The notes under the pieces were generated by a model. The model worked only from the letters and a program-made list of their open reading frames with translations, ran no database searches and was not told where the DNA came from. 64,000 nt of DNA from an uncultured Bacteroidales bacterium (GTDB lineage: Bacteria > Bacteroidota > Bacteroidia > Bacteroidales > Muribaculaceae). The stretch is taken from NCBI GenBank assembly GCA_900542185.1, contig UQMZ01000002.1, positions 1 to 64,000 on the forward strand, given 5' to 3'. Positions 16,467-24,984 of this stretch are shown one piece after another. Both the position numbers and the translations under genes were made by a program. Position 1 is the first letter of the stretch, and each line of letters opens with the position of its first letter.

Positions 16467-17987
16467 ATGAAATTAACCGAAGTATTAGCCAACATTTTTG
16501 GCAACGCCGTTTTTCGACCCTCCGACGAGGGTATGCGCAAGTGCGCCGATTCTTATCAGTTCCTCAGCGAATTCGTAAAGGACAAGGTGATATACGGCAT
16601 CAACACGGGTTTCGGCCCCATGGCCCAGTGGCGTGTGGATGACAAATACCTTACCGACCTGCAATACAACATAATCCGCAGCCACAGCACAGGCGCGGGC
16701 GAGCCTCTGAGCGACACGGAAGTCAAGAGCGCTATGATAGCGCGCGCCGGCACGTTCCTGCAAGGCCGTTCGGGCATCCATCCCTCAGTGGTGGAACTGC
16801 TGACCGAGTTCATAAACCGCGGCATATACCCTTTCATACCCCGCCACGGCAGCGTAGGCGCCAGCGGCGACCTGGTGCAGCTGGCCCACATAGCCCTGTG
16901 CCTCATAGGCGAAGGCAAAGTGCATTATAACGGCGAATGGAGGCCTACAGCCGAAGTTATGGAGGAATGCGGCCTGAAGCCGATGCAGATATACATCCGC
17001 GAGGGTCTGTCGGTCACGAACGGCACTTCGGTAATGACCGGTATATCGATCGTGAACCAGTATTATGCCGAGAACCTGTTGCGTTACGCCACGGTGTTCG
17101 GCGCCTGGATGAACGAGATAGCCTCGTCGTTCGACGACTACATGTCGGTAGAGGAAAACGAGCCGCGCCGCCAGTACGGTCAGCAGGTCATAGCCCGCTG
17201 GCTGCGCGAGGCCAGCAAGGGAAGCGAATGCCTGCAGAAGCGCGAGCACGAACTTTATGATCCCGCCAAGAACCGGTGCGATTACTTCGAACATAAGGTG
17301 CAGGCATACTATTCGCTGCGCTGCATCCCGCAGATATACGGCCCGATATACGAGGTGCTCGACAATTCGGCGCGCGTGCTTGAGAACGAGCTCAACTCCG
17401 CCTGCGACAATCCCATCATCGACCCCGACTCGAAGAACATATATCATGGCGGCAACTTCCACGGCGACTATATCTCGCTGGAAGCCGACAAGATGAAGAT
17501 AGCCGTGGTGCGTCTGGCCCAGACGGCCGAGCGCCAGCTCAACTACCTGTTCCACGACCGCATCAACGGCATCCTGCCTCCCTTCCTCAACCTCGGCACC
17601 CTGGGCCTGAACTACGGCATGCAGGCATGCCAGTTCACCGCCACGTCTACCACAGCCGAGTGCCAGACGCTGGCTATGCCCAACTACGTGCACACCATCC
17701 CCAACAACAACGACAACCAGGACATAGTGAGCATGGGCACCAACAGCGCCCTGCTCTGCCGCCAGGTAATAGACAACGCATATCAGGTTTGCTCCATCCT
17801 TTTCATCGCGCTGGCCCAGGCCACCGACTGCCTGAAGATAACCGACAGGCTGTCGCCCGTCACACGCCGGCTGTATGACGACGTACGCGCCATCTGCCCG
17901 CTGTTCGTGGAGGACACTCCCTTCTACCGCGAGCTAGCCGAGACCGAGCAATACCTGCGTACAAACATCATAGACTATCTGAAATGA
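16467..17987 (+). CDS. Tyrosine ammonia-lyase (HAL/PAL family)
   Basis: The 506-residue enzyme belongs to the MIO-type aromatic amino acid lyases. The MIO cofactor forms from Ala132-Ser133-Gly134 in HGSVGASGDLVQLAH. IYGINTGFGPMAQ (42-54), LQYNIIRSHSTG (65-76) and HGGNFHGDYISLE, and the total length, closely resemble the tyrosine ammonia-lyase of Flavobacterium johnsoniae as I recall it, which sits in a flexirubin cluster. It should release ammonia from tyrosine to give p-coumarate, the aryl starter of the polyene. A stand-alone histidine ammonia-lyase is unlikely because no other hut gene is present and ketoreductase and ketosynthase genes follow. It overlaps the ketoreductase by 4 bases. Confidence 0.88.
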   Translation: MKLTEVLANIFGNAVFRPSDEGMRKCADSYQFLSEFVKDKVIYGINTGFGPMAQWRVDDKYLTDLQYNIIRSHSTGAGEPLSDTEVKSAMIARAGTFLQGRSGIHPSVVELLTEFINRGIYPFIPRHGSVGASGDLVQLAHIALCLIGEGKVHYNGEWRPTAEVMEECGLKPMQIYIREGLSVTNGTSVMTGISIVNQYYAENLLRYATVFGAWMNEIASSFDDYMSVEENEPRRQYGQQVIARWLREASKGSECLQKREHELYDPAKNRCDYFEHKVQAYYSLRCIPQIYGPIYEVLDNSARVLENELNSACDNPIIDPDSKNIYHGGNFHGDYISLEADKMKIAVVRLAQTAERQLNYLFHDRINGILPPFLNLGTLGLNYGMQACQFTATSTTAECQTLAMPNYVHTIPNNNDNQDIVSMGTNSALLCRQVIDNAYQVCSILFIALAQATDCLKITDRLSPVTRRLYDDVRAICPLFVEDTPFYRELAETEQYLRTNIIDYLK

Positions 17988-18712
17988 AGAAAAACGCGCT
18001 GATAACCGGAGGATCCCGCGGCATCGGGGCTGCCATAGCACGCCAGCTGGCCGCCGACGGATATTACGTGATCATAAACTACCGCAGCAACTCCGAGGCT
18101 GCCGCCGAGACACTCAAGGCCATCGAGGATGCCGGAGGTCAGGGCGAGCTCCTGCCATTTGACGTGACCGAAGAGCAGGCTGTAGACACTGCGCTGGAAC
18201 AGTGGGAGGATCGCCATCCCGATGAATATATATCGGTATTGGTAAACAATGCCGGCGTCCGCAGCGACAACCTGATGGTGTTCATGGAAACCGAACAGTG
18301 GAACCGCGTTATGGGCGCATCGCTCAACGGTTTCTTCTTCGTGACGCGCCGTCTGCTGAAGAACATGATGACGCACCGCAACGGACGCATCGTCAACATC
18401 GCCTCGCTGTCGGGCCTGAAGGGACTGCCGGGCCAGAGCAATTACTCGGCTGCCAAGGCCGCCATGATCGGCGCCATGAAGGCGCTGGCCCAGGAGGTGG
18501 CGCCCCGCAAGGTCACTGTCAACGCCGTCGCTCCCGGCTTCATACACAGCGACATGACCAAGGACCTGAACGAAGCCGAACTCAAGAAGACAGTGCCCAT
18601 GAACCGCTTCGGCGAACCTCAGGAGGTGGCCGACCTCGTATCTTTCCTCGTCTCACCCAAAGCATCTTACATCACCGGACAGACCATATCCATCAACGGA
18701 GGTCTGTATTGA
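17984..18712 (+). CDS. 3-ketoacyl-ACP reductase of the aryl polyene cluster (FabG-like)
   Basis: A 242-residue short-chain dehydrogenase. NADPH-binding TGGSRGIG is at 8-15, NNAG at 88-91, and the catalytic Ser141, Tyr154 and Lys158 are in ASLSGLKGLPGQSNYSAAK. The C-terminal VSPKASYITGQTISINGG is typical of FabG. In this cluster it should reduce the beta-keto group after each elongation. Translation is coupled to the lyase (ATGA). The closest known role is that of ApeQ in the E. coli aryl polyene system. Confidence 0.9.
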   Translation: MKKNALITGGSRGIGAAIARQLAADGYYVIINYRSNSEAAAETLKAIEDAGGQGELLPFDVTEEQAVDTALEQWEDRHPDEYISVLVNNAGVRSDNLMVFMETEQWNRVMGASLNGFFFVTRRLLKNMMTHRNGRIVNIASLSGLKGLPGQSNYSAAKAAMIGAMKALAQEVAPRKVTVNAVAPGFIHSDMTKDLNEAELKKTVPMNRFGEPQEVADLVSFLVSPKASYITGQTISINGGLY

Positions 18713-18719
18713 CACAATT

Positions 18720-19940
18720 ATGAGCAGAAGAGTAGTTATCACAGGTATAGGAATCTGGTCGTGCATCGGCAACAACGTGGACGAAGTGTGCGAATCGTTG
18801 CGTGCCGGCCGGTCAGGCATCAGTGTGGATCAGGAACGCATGGACTATGGTTACCGTTCCGGTCTTGTAGGCAAAGTGGAGCGCCCAAAGCTGAAGGGCG
18901 TCCTTGACCGCCGTCAGCGTCAGTCGCTGTCGGAGGAGGCCGAGTACGCCTACATGGCTTCGGCCGAGGCATTCAGGATGGCCGGTGTTTCCGACGAGTA
19001 TCTGCGCGACAACGAAGTGGGCGTGATTTTCGGCAATGATTCGTCGGCCAAGGCGGTGATAGACTCGCACACCATCATGGAGAAGGAACGCGACTCGGCC
19101 ATGATCGGCTCCGGACTGATATTCCAGTCAATGAACTCGACCGTGAACATGAACCTGAGCACCATCTTCCATCTGAAAGGGATCAACATGACCATCTCGG
19201 CGGCCTGCGCCAGCGGATCGCACTCCATCGGTCTGGCCTACATGATGATAAAGCAGGGTCTGCAGGATATGGTCTTGGCCGGAGGCGCTCAGGAGACGAA
19301 CCAGTACAGCATGTCGTCGTTCGACGCGCTGAACGCCTTCTCCACCCGCATGGACGCGCCGGAGAAATCGTCGCGCCCGTTCGACCGCGACCGCGACGGC
19401 CTGATACCGAGCGGAGGCGCGGCGGCACTGGTGCTCGAGGACTATGACCATGCAGTGGCACGCGGAGCCACGATATTGGCCGAAGTGACCGGGTACGGTT
19501 TCTCGTCTAACGGCGGCGGTATCTCGCAGCCCAGCGACGACGGCTCGATCCTGGCCATGTCGCGCGCCATGGAGGATGCAGGTGTCACACCCGACGATAT
19601 CGACTATATCAACGCCCACGCCACCTCGACGCCTCAGGGCGATAAGTTCGAGGCGATTGCTCTCGGCCGTCTGTTCAAGGGTAAGAAGGCGCTGATCAGC
19701 TCCACCAAGTCAATGACCGGCCACGAATGCTGGATGGCCGGCGCGTCTGAGATAGTGTACAGCGTCATCATGATGCGCAACGGATTCGTGGCCCCGAACA
19801 TCAACTTCGAGAACCCCGACGAATTCAGCGAGGGCCTGAACATCACCCCCGTCACCGTCGACAAGGACCTGAACATCATCCTGTCCAACTCCTTCGGTTT
19901 CGGAGGCACCAACAGCGCCCTCGTAATCCGCAAGGTGTGA
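18720..19940 (+). CDS. Beta-ketoacyl-ACP synthase (KS), cluster copy 1
   Basis: The 406-residue FabF-type ketosynthase has the full catalytic set: Cys163 in SAACASGSHSI, His300 in NAHATSTPQGD, and Lys330/His335 in STKSMTGHECW. The C-terminal SNSFGFGGTNSALV is normal. It starts 7 bases after the ketoreductase. It lacks a chain-length-factor partner next to it, unlike the other two ketosynthases of the cluster, so it may act as a homodimer in an early or separate elongation step, as reported for ApeR. That assignment is inference. Confidence 0.92.
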   Translation: MSRRVVITGIGIWSCIGNNVDEVCESLRAGRSGISVDQERMDYGYRSGLVGKVERPKLKGVLDRRQRQSLSEEAEYAYMASAEAFRMAGVSDEYLRDNEVGVIFGNDSSAKAVIDSHTIMEKERDSAMIGSGLIFQSMNSTVNMNLSTIFHLKGINMTISAACASGSHSIGLAYMMIKQGLQDMVLAGGAQETNQYSMSSFDALNAFSTRMDAPEKSSRPFDRDRDGLIPSGGAAALVLEDYDHAVARGATILAEVTGYGFSSNGGGISQPSDDGSILAMSRAMEDAGVTPDDIDYINAHATSTPQGDKFEAIALGRLFKGKKALISSTKSMTGHECWMAGASEIVYSVIMMRNGFVAPNINFENPDEFSEGLNITPVTVDKDLNIILSNSFGFGGTNSALVIRKV

Positions 19941-19977
19941 CACGCTATACCATCCGCAACCATAACCCCGGCAGAAA

Positions 19978-20913
19978 TTGAAAAAGATATCATTAATCAT
20001 ACCATGCAAGAACGAGGAAGCCTCGCTGCCTATGCTTTACGCAGAAACGCGCAAAGTGATAGACTCCATGCCCGGATATGACTGGGAACTACTGTTCATC
20101 AACGATGGTTCAGATGACCGGACTCTTGAGGTTATTCAGGAATTGCGCAAGTCTGACGGGCGAGTATGTTTTGTGGATCTGTCCCGCAACTTCGGCAAGG
20201 AAAACGCAATGCTGGCGGGATTCGACTATGTGACCGGAGACTGCGCAATAATTCTTGACGCGGACATGCAGGATCCTCCGGAACTGATTCCTCTAATGAT
20301 AGGATATTGGGAGGAAGGATATGAGGATGTATATGCCAAACGTAAGAACAGGGGCCGGGAAAGCTGGGTTCGACGCCGACTTTCGTTGTTATATTATTCC
20401 GTACTGCAGAAGTCATCACGATTCGAAGTCTTGAAAAACGTAGGAGATTTCAGACTCCTGGACCGTAAATGTCTTGAGGCCTTGAAGCTGCTTCGCGAGA
20501 CCGAACGGTACACCAAGGGACTATATTGCTGGATAGGGTTCAAGAAGAAGGAAATTGTATTTGACCGTAGCGACAGAGTGGCCGGCAAAAGTAACTGGAG
20601 TTATCGCACCCTGTTCGATCTGGGCATAGACGGTCTGATGTCGTTCTCGTCCTCTCCCCTGCGTTATTCAGCATTTTTGGGATTCGTCATAGCTGTCGGA
20701 GCTTTGATACTATTAGTTTACTACATTAGTAAGGCATTGATAATGGGCGACGAGGTACAGGGCTTTCCCACCCTAATATCCGTCATCCTGTTTCTCGGCG
20801 GAGCTCAGCTTCTGTCCATCGGAATTCTTGGCGAATACATAAGCCGGATCTTCAACGAGACCAAACACCGGCCTCCTTACATTGTCCGCAAATACTCCGA
20901 AGAAAAAGAATAA
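19978..20913 (+). CDS. GT2 glycosyltransferase, GtrB/DPM1-like membrane type
   Basis: The 311-residue protein starts with TTG at 19978 (KKISLIIPCKNEEASLPML). A GT-A domain holds INDGSDDRT (41-49) and the DxD motif in ILDADMQDPPE (D94, D96). Two transmembrane helices follow near 230-285, ending in GILGEYISRIF, the pattern of transferases that make polyprenyl-phosphate sugars (GtrB, ArnC, dolichol-phosphate mannose synthase). It is 37 bases after the ketosynthase, in the same direction, so it may sit in the same transcript and supply a lipid-linked sugar, but it could equally be a neighbour unrelated to the pigment. Confidence 0.85.
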   Translation: MKKISLIIPCKNEEASLPMLYAETRKVIDSMPGYDWELLFINDGSDDRTLEVIQELRKSDGRVCFVDLSRNFGKENAMLAGFDYVTGDCAIILDADMQDPPELIPLMIGYWEEGYEDVYAKRKNRGRESWVRRRLSLLYYSVLQKSSRFEVLKNVGDFRLLDRKCLEALKLLRETERYTKGLYCWIGFKKKEIVFDRSDRVAGKSNWSYRTLFDLGIDGLMSFSSSPLRYSAFLGFVIAVGALILLVYYISKALIMGDEVQGFPTLISVILFLGGAQLLSIGILGEYISRIFNETKHRPPYIVRKYSEEKE

Positions 20914-20954
20914 GGCATCTGTTAGAGGCCTAATTGAATCCTTTGTACCCATAT

Positions 20955-21018
20955 CGGTTATTTTTTCATGCATATATGTTAAATTATTTTTAATTTTATA
21001 TTATTTTGTTAACTTTGC
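20955..21018 (+). promoter_or_regulatory. Promoter of the outer-membrane barrel gene (P2)
   Basis: The -7 box TAACTTTG is at 21010-21017, with ATTATTTTG just upstream. A CGGTTATTTTTT block at 20955 resembles the upstream block of P1 and P3, but its distance to the -7 box is 55, not 67, and the rest differs. A separate promoter is well supported; membership in the P1/P3 group is weak. Confidence 0.55.
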
Positions 21019-21040
21019 ACTTGAATTTAACACACAAGCA

Positions 21041-21628
21041 ATGAAAAAACTATTACTTTCTGCCACTCTGGCACTTATTACTGCAGTCTCCGCATCGGCC
21101 GTAGACATCGACATCAAGTACAAGGGATATGTAGACACCAGCGGCGGTCTGTTCTTCGCCTCCAAGGATAACACAGATGTAGACGGACTTGGATACAATT
21201 ACGCCATCTCCACCACCCACGGTATCGAACTGTTCAAAGGACTGTTCTTAGGTGCCGGCTTCGAGGCCAATCTGTTAGGATATAACGAAGAGGATTACCC
21301 TGGAGGCTATAGCGATGACTCTTTCGAAATCGGCGGTATTTTCACTGTGTTCGCCGAGGCCCGTTACAACATCCTGCGCACCAAGAAAATCTCGCCTTTT
21401 GTCGGCCTGCGCATCGGCGGCGGCTATCAGGGCGTTGACGAGGTAGGATGTTTCCATTTCGCTCCCATGGCCGGATGCACGTTCAACTTCACCAACAAGT
21501 TCGGTCTGGACGTAGGCCTCCGTTACGGTCTGTATTCATCCGGTGTCGACGATGATGACGACTATTATTACGACAGCGGGTCTGTGGTTTACAACACCCT
21601 GAACGTATTCGTCGGTATCCATTTCTAA
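21041..21628 (+). CDS. Outer-membrane beta-barrel protein
   Basis: The start chosen is the ATG at 21041 (MKKLLLSATLALITAVSASA), which gives a clean signal peptide and 195 residues; upstream in-frame sequence overlaps the promoter and the glycosyltransferase. After residue 20 the chain alternates hydrophobic and polar residues in short strands (IDIKYKGYVDTSGGLFF, FGLDVGLRYGLYSSG, NTLNVFVGIHF), ending with phenylalanine as outer-membrane barrels do. It matches the small OmpA-like/OMP_b-brl group. It is flanked by its own promoter and terminator. No link to the pigment genes is visible beyond position. Confidence 0.75.
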   Translation: MKKLLLSATLALITAVSASAVDIDIKYKGYVDTSGGLFFASKDNTDVDGLGYNYAISTTHGIELFKGLFLGAGFEANLLGYNEEDYPGGYSDDSFEIGGIFTVFAEARYNILRTKKISPFVGLRIGGGYQGVDEVGCFHFAPMAGCTFNFTNKFGLDVGLRYGLYSSGVDDDDDYYYDSGSVVYNTLNVFVGIHF

Positions 21629-21647
21629 CCATCACACTCACAAGCAT

Positions 21648-21684
21648 AATCGAGGCTGCCGCATCCACGGTGGCCTCGATTCTT
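21648..21684 (+). terminator. Hairpin terminator after the barrel gene
   Basis: AATCGAGGC (21648-21656) pairs perfectly with GCCTCGATT (21673-21681) around a 16-nt loop, followed by CTTT. It lies 20 bases beyond the stop. Confidence 0.75.
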
Positions 21685-21807
21685 TGTAATAAATATTGTC
21701 TTTGCGTACACGCTTTTATTTAAATTCTTATATTTCACCTAAGAATTTGCAATTGCCATAAATTATACATAAATTTGTTGCAGAGAACACAGTAACGAGA
21801 ATGTCGT

Positions 21808-22725
21808 ATGGCACGCTATATGAACCTGATGTCCGACTACGCGTTCAAGCGGACATTCGGAAGCGAAAAGCATAAAAATGTCCTAATCCGGTTTCTGAAT
21901 CACATTCTGAATCCGGAAGACAAGATTGTGGATGTCTCTTTCCAGGACAAGGAAGCGATCCCCGAGACATCTGAAGACAAAAGAGTGGTTTACGATATTT
22001 ATTGTGTCACCCATCATGGCCACCACATCATAGTGGAGATGCAACGGAGCATACAGCCCACGTTCAGCGATCGCGCGTTGACATATTGCTGCAATGCACT
22101 TATGCATCAGGTTAAGAGAGGTGACAAGGCATACAATCTAAGCGATGTGTATGGAATATTCATCATGGATTTTCACCTGTGCGCCCACAAGCCGGTGCCG
22201 TTCAGAGAGGTCGGTCTTTATGACTTCACATGTCAAGAGAGGTTTTCACATAGGCTCAACAACTATTTTCTTGACCTTACGATGATGGACAGGAAAACGT
22301 TCGAGGAATGCGAAACAGATGTAGAAAGATGGTTGTTCTTATTTAAAAACATAGAGAATATGGAAAGCAAGCCTAAAGGATATCCGGAATTTGACGAGCT
22401 GTTCGAGGCAGCCGACATGAGTCATCTGGCCAATGAAGAAGTTGTGGCCTACAGTCAATCGCGCCAGAAGATATTGGACGACCGAGAAGGTGTAAGGCAA
22501 TGGGGAGAGATTGTGCGCGAAGAAGCTCTTGAGGAAGGCCGTAAGAAAGGACGCCATGAAGGACGTAAGGAAGGGCGCAAGGAAGGACGTAAGGAAGGAC
22601 GCAAGGAAGGACGCAAGGATGCATATACATCCATTATTGGCAACATGCGCAGCAAGGGTATGTCATTAGAGGCGATCGCAGACTTGCTCGGTCTTTCACA
22701 TGACGAAGTCAACTCACTTTCTTAG
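21808..22725 (+). CDS. Rpn family PD-(D/E)XK nuclease / putative transposase
   Basis: The 305-residue protein opens ARYMNLMSDYAFKRTFGSEKHK, typical of the Rpn (YhgA-like, recombination-promoting) family. The nuclease core shows VYDIYCVT, then HHIIVEMQR (Asp and Glu-x-Gln of the PD-(D/E)XK fold). The C-terminal part contains seven 4-residue EGRK-type repeats (243-270) encoded by 12-bp DNA repeats, followed by a short helical tail (RSKGMSLEAIADLLGLSHDEV) resembling a helix-turn-helix. Rpn proteins cut DNA and are common in accessory regions; no terminal inverted repeats were seen, so this is not shown to be an insertion sequence. Confidence 0.85.
   Translation: MARYMNLMSDYAFKRTFGSEKHKNVLIRFLNHILNPEDKIVDVSFQDKEAIPETSEDKRVVYDIYCVTHHGHHIIVEMQRSIQPTFSDRALTYCCNALMHQVKRGDKAYNLSDVYGIFIMDFHLCAHKPVPFREVGLYDFTCQERFSHRLNNYFLDLTMMDRKTFEECETDVERWLFLFKNIENMESKPKGYPEFDELFEAADMSHLANEEVVAYSQSRQKILDDREGVRQWGEIVREEALEEGRKKGRHEGRKEGRKEGRKEGRKEGRKDAYTSIIGNMRSKGMSLEAIADLLGLSHDEVNSLS
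22534..22617 (+). repeat. Seven 12-bp tandem repeats coding for EGRK
   Basis: Units of GAAGGACGTAAG or close variants run in frame from 22534 to 22617 in the Rpn-family gene; the first two are more diverged. They encode a positively charged linker. Such in-frame units can expand or contract by slippage without shifting the frame. Confidence 0.9.
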
Positions 22726-22950
22726 GATGCCGTTCCCTAAGGAACAAGGTCTTAGTAGCGCGGACTGCCCTCAGCCGCGCATAGAAACGGATAAAAGTCC
22801 TTATGATAATTTCTCAATTGGCATTTTTCCCGAGTTTATGCGAGGTCGTGGACAACCTGCGCTATTATACCGGCAAAGATGAGTCAATGACTCTTCATCT
22901 ACGATTTTTGAAGCTTTAGAACAGAATAGCGCACTTTATAGTACTATTTT
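22726..22950. other. Intergenic stretch after the Rpn gene
   Basis: No convincing gene is seen here. A small hairpin with GAGTCA/TGACTC at its core (22878-22899), followed shortly by ATTTTTG, may terminate the Rpn gene. A promoter region starts at 22951. Confidence 0.4.
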
Positions 22951-23026
22951 CGGACATTTTTTGCCGTTTTGACGCGTGCAAAAAGTGTTAAAATTTTTTA
23001 GTATTGCATTATTTTGCTAACTTTGC
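22951..23026 (+). promoter_or_regulatory. Promoter P3, near copy of the aryl polyene promoter P1
   Basis: The -7 box TAACTTTG is at 23018-23025, TTTTTTAGTATTGCAT lies upstream, and CGGACATTTTTTGCC begins at 22951. All three blocks and their 67-base spacing equal those at 16288-16362, although the 25 bases between the upstream and -33 blocks differ. The pattern suggests one regulator or a duplicated promoter. Confidence 0.65.
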
Positions 23027-23103
23027 AGTCAAAGTCAACGATAGAGTGTTCCATTATAACAACATAAAGCACACTATTAATAACCAACAAAACCTTTTCA
23101 GAC

Positions 23104-23637
23104 ATGAAAAAATTAATGCTCGTGATGCTGACACTGGTCCTGGGCGGCCTGGCAGCAATGGCAGGTGACAAGCTGGAAGTAGTAAGCGGAAGCATCGCAT
23201 CGCTCAAGAACTCGACGGATGCAGCATTCGTAAAGCTCGACATGACCAACACCACCTACGACAAGAAGAAACCCGTGCGCAAGGACGCTCGTTTCGCCGC
23301 CATCGATAACAACATGGACGACTGGACCAGCGAATTCGTGCGCGAGTTCAACGAGAACAGCAAGAGCTTCCGCCTTACCGATACCGACCAGAACGCAGCC
23401 TACAAAATGGTAGTGGACGTTGAGGATCTGGACTATCATGTAAACGTGATGTCGTTCAAGGGTGGCCACGCCATCGAACTTGAAGGCACCGTAACCATCA
23501 GCGACAACGCCGGTAAGGAAGTAGCCAAGCTGAGCTTCCAGCACGAAAGTTCAGGCTACACCTTCGACCTCGCCATCGAGGAGACTTTCGAAGGTCTGGC
23601 CAAGAACCTGGCTAAGAAAATCAAGAAAGGCAAATAA
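23104..23637 (+). CDS. Small secreted protein of unknown function under P3
   Basis: The 177-residue protein has a signal peptide (about 1-20, ending AAMAGD). The mature part is charged, with alternating beta and helical stretches (AAYKMVVDVEDLDYHVNVM, HAIELEGTVTISDN) and a Lys-rich C-terminus (LAKNLAKKIKKGK). I do not recognise the family. It resembles small periplasmic proteins with a lipocalin- or Imp-like beta sandwich only in a general way. Its promoter is almost the same as the one driving the pigment operon, so co-expression with it is a reasonable inference. Confidence 0.7.
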   Translation: MKKLMLVMLTLVLGGLAAMAGDKLEVVSGSIASLKNSTDAAFVKLDMTNTTYDKKKPVRKDARFAAIDNNMDDWTSEFVREFNENSKSFRLTDTDQNAAYKMVVDVEDLDYHVNVMSFKGGHAIELEGTVTISDNAGKEVAKLSFQHESSGYTFDLAIEETFEGLAKNLAKKIKKGK

Positions 23638-23654
23638 TCAAAGTGCTAAGTCAT

Positions 23655-23757
23655 AGTGATGAGTGACAAAGTATCTACAATCCCAATCAGCTCATCACTC
23701 GTCATTCAGACCTAAAACTTATAAAGCAATGTGCCGGCAGACGTGAGTGTGCCGGCA
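23655..23757 (+). terminator. Two hairpins after the small secreted protein gene
   Basis: AGTGATGAG (23655-23663) pairs with CTCATCACT (23691-23699), and TGCCGGCA (23732-23739) pairs with its copy at 23750-23757 (each also self-complementary). Neither is followed by a T-run, so they are weak or processing-type signals; read-through into downstream genes is possible. Confidence 0.4.
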
Positions 23758-23846
23758 TAACTAATAACTTTGTATTCTGAGTTTATATTTTTGATTTTCT
23801 TATAATATAAATAAGGAAATCAAGGTTCTTAAATTATTTTTTAACA

Positions 23847-24893
23847 ATGTATTATCAAATACTAAACATAATGCCTAGGCGAAATTTGTTACTGTTTATT
23901 ATGATGTTTAAGGCAATGTCTGTCTTTGCCGTTGAGCCGGACATTCTTGTAAAACACAATGGTGATACCTTTAAAGTATTCAATCTTGATGTATCTTCAT
24001 CAGATAATATTTATTATACATTAACAGAAGATATCAATGCTCCATCATATAGAGTAAAAAAGAATGATATTCTTATCATAAAGAAAGCTAATGGTGATGT
24101 CTTGGAGTTTTACAAAACGACAGATTATAATGCAATAGAATCCAACATCAGCCAAATCTCAAATTCCTCACAACTCAATGTTAGTATATGCAATGCCATT
24201 GAGCCAAATTTTGTTGATGTAACTATGGAAAAATATAAGCAAGGAGACTTGCATTATAAAGTCGAACTGCCGCAAAGAGTTGAAAAACAAATATTGGCAA
24301 AAGATAATTATGGCAATATATTAAATTTCCGTCTTATAGATGCCCCCAATAAACTTCTCGCCGTTACTAGACCAAGACCTACGACTATTCAAAAGAAAAA
24401 TAAATTTCAATACCAATATTCGGATTACAAATATGAAAAAATTAGTATTCCTGAATACATATTAATAGGAAAGGAACGATATACCGTTACTGAAATTGAT
24501 CCTTATACATTCTGCAGAGTACTCATCTATATTCCCCAAAAGTCTCCCAAAGCATATTTGAAGGAAATAGTCTTTCCTTCGACTTTACAATCTATAGGTA
24601 TTGGGGCTTTTGCCAAATGTAGGTTAAATAAAATTATCTTGCCCAAAAGCATTCAGAATGTAGGGGCTGGGGCGTTTCATAATGCCGGGAGCGACACTTT
24701 TTCAGAGATAAGTATTCCCAAGTCAATTAAGGAGATTGGACAAGCTGCTTTTTTAGACATTGGAAAGCATACTAGTTTTTGGGGTTACTACAAAGGATAT
24801 TTAAGTTCTATGCCTGATTTCATTACTACTGGTAATTGTACTTCATACGGAATCGACGAGGAAGCTGTTGAAGATTACCTACAAAAACATTAA
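23847..24893 (+). CDS. BspA-type leucine-rich repeat secreted protein, AT-rich
   Basis: The 348-residue protein has a signal peptide; the true start may be the ATG at 23871 (MPRRNLLLFIMMF), which gives a more standard signal. The C-terminal third contains BspA-type (LRR_5) repeats: KEIVFPSTLQSIGIGAFAKC, NKIILPKSIQNVGAGAF, and SEISIPKSIKEIGQAAF. Such domains mediate cell-surface adhesion or protein binding. The N-terminal 200 residues show no family I know. The base composition and codon use are far more AT-rich than all neighbours, which points to recent transfer into the space between the two halves of the pigment cluster. Confidence 0.75.
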   Translation: MYYQILNIMPRRNLLLFIMMFKAMSVFAVEPDILVKHNGDTFKVFNLDVSSSDNIYYTLTEDINAPSYRVKKNDILIIKKANGDVLEFYKTTDYNAIESNISQISNSSQLNVSICNAIEPNFVDVTMEKYKQGDLHYKVELPQRVEKQILAKDNYGNILNFRLIDAPNKLLAVTRPRPTTIQKKNKFQYQYSDYKYEKISIPEYILIGKERYTVTEIDPYTFCRVLIYIPQKSPKAYLKEIVFPSTLQSIGIGAFAKCRLNKIILPKSIQNVGAGAFHNAGSDTFSEISIPKSIKEIGQAAFLDIGKHTSFWGYYKGYLSSMPDFITTGNCTSYGIDEEAVEDYLQKH

Positions 24894-24984
24894 CTTATCA
24901 TACCTATCATAAATAAACATATTTCATACAATCTAAGAGCAAGTTGCGACGAAGCATCTTAATCTTGAGCGAATCAATAAATAT

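Noticed and set aside
16467..17987. Histidine ammonia-lyase of histidine degradation
   Set aside because: No hutU, hutI or ftcD genes are near; the sequence fits the Flavobacterium tyrosine ammonia-lyase type and the neighbours are ketoreductase and ketosynthase.
22534..22617. Possible CRISPR array
   Set aside because: The 12-bp units are contiguous, have no spacers and are in frame within a protein.
21808..22725. Complete insertion sequence around the Rpn gene
   Set aside because: No terminal inverted repeats or target duplications were found at its borders.
22700..22882. Open frame of 60 codons overlapping the end of the Rpn gene
   Set aside because: It overlaps a real gene, has no signal of its own, and its composition (many Pro, Arg, Ser) is that of a chance frame.
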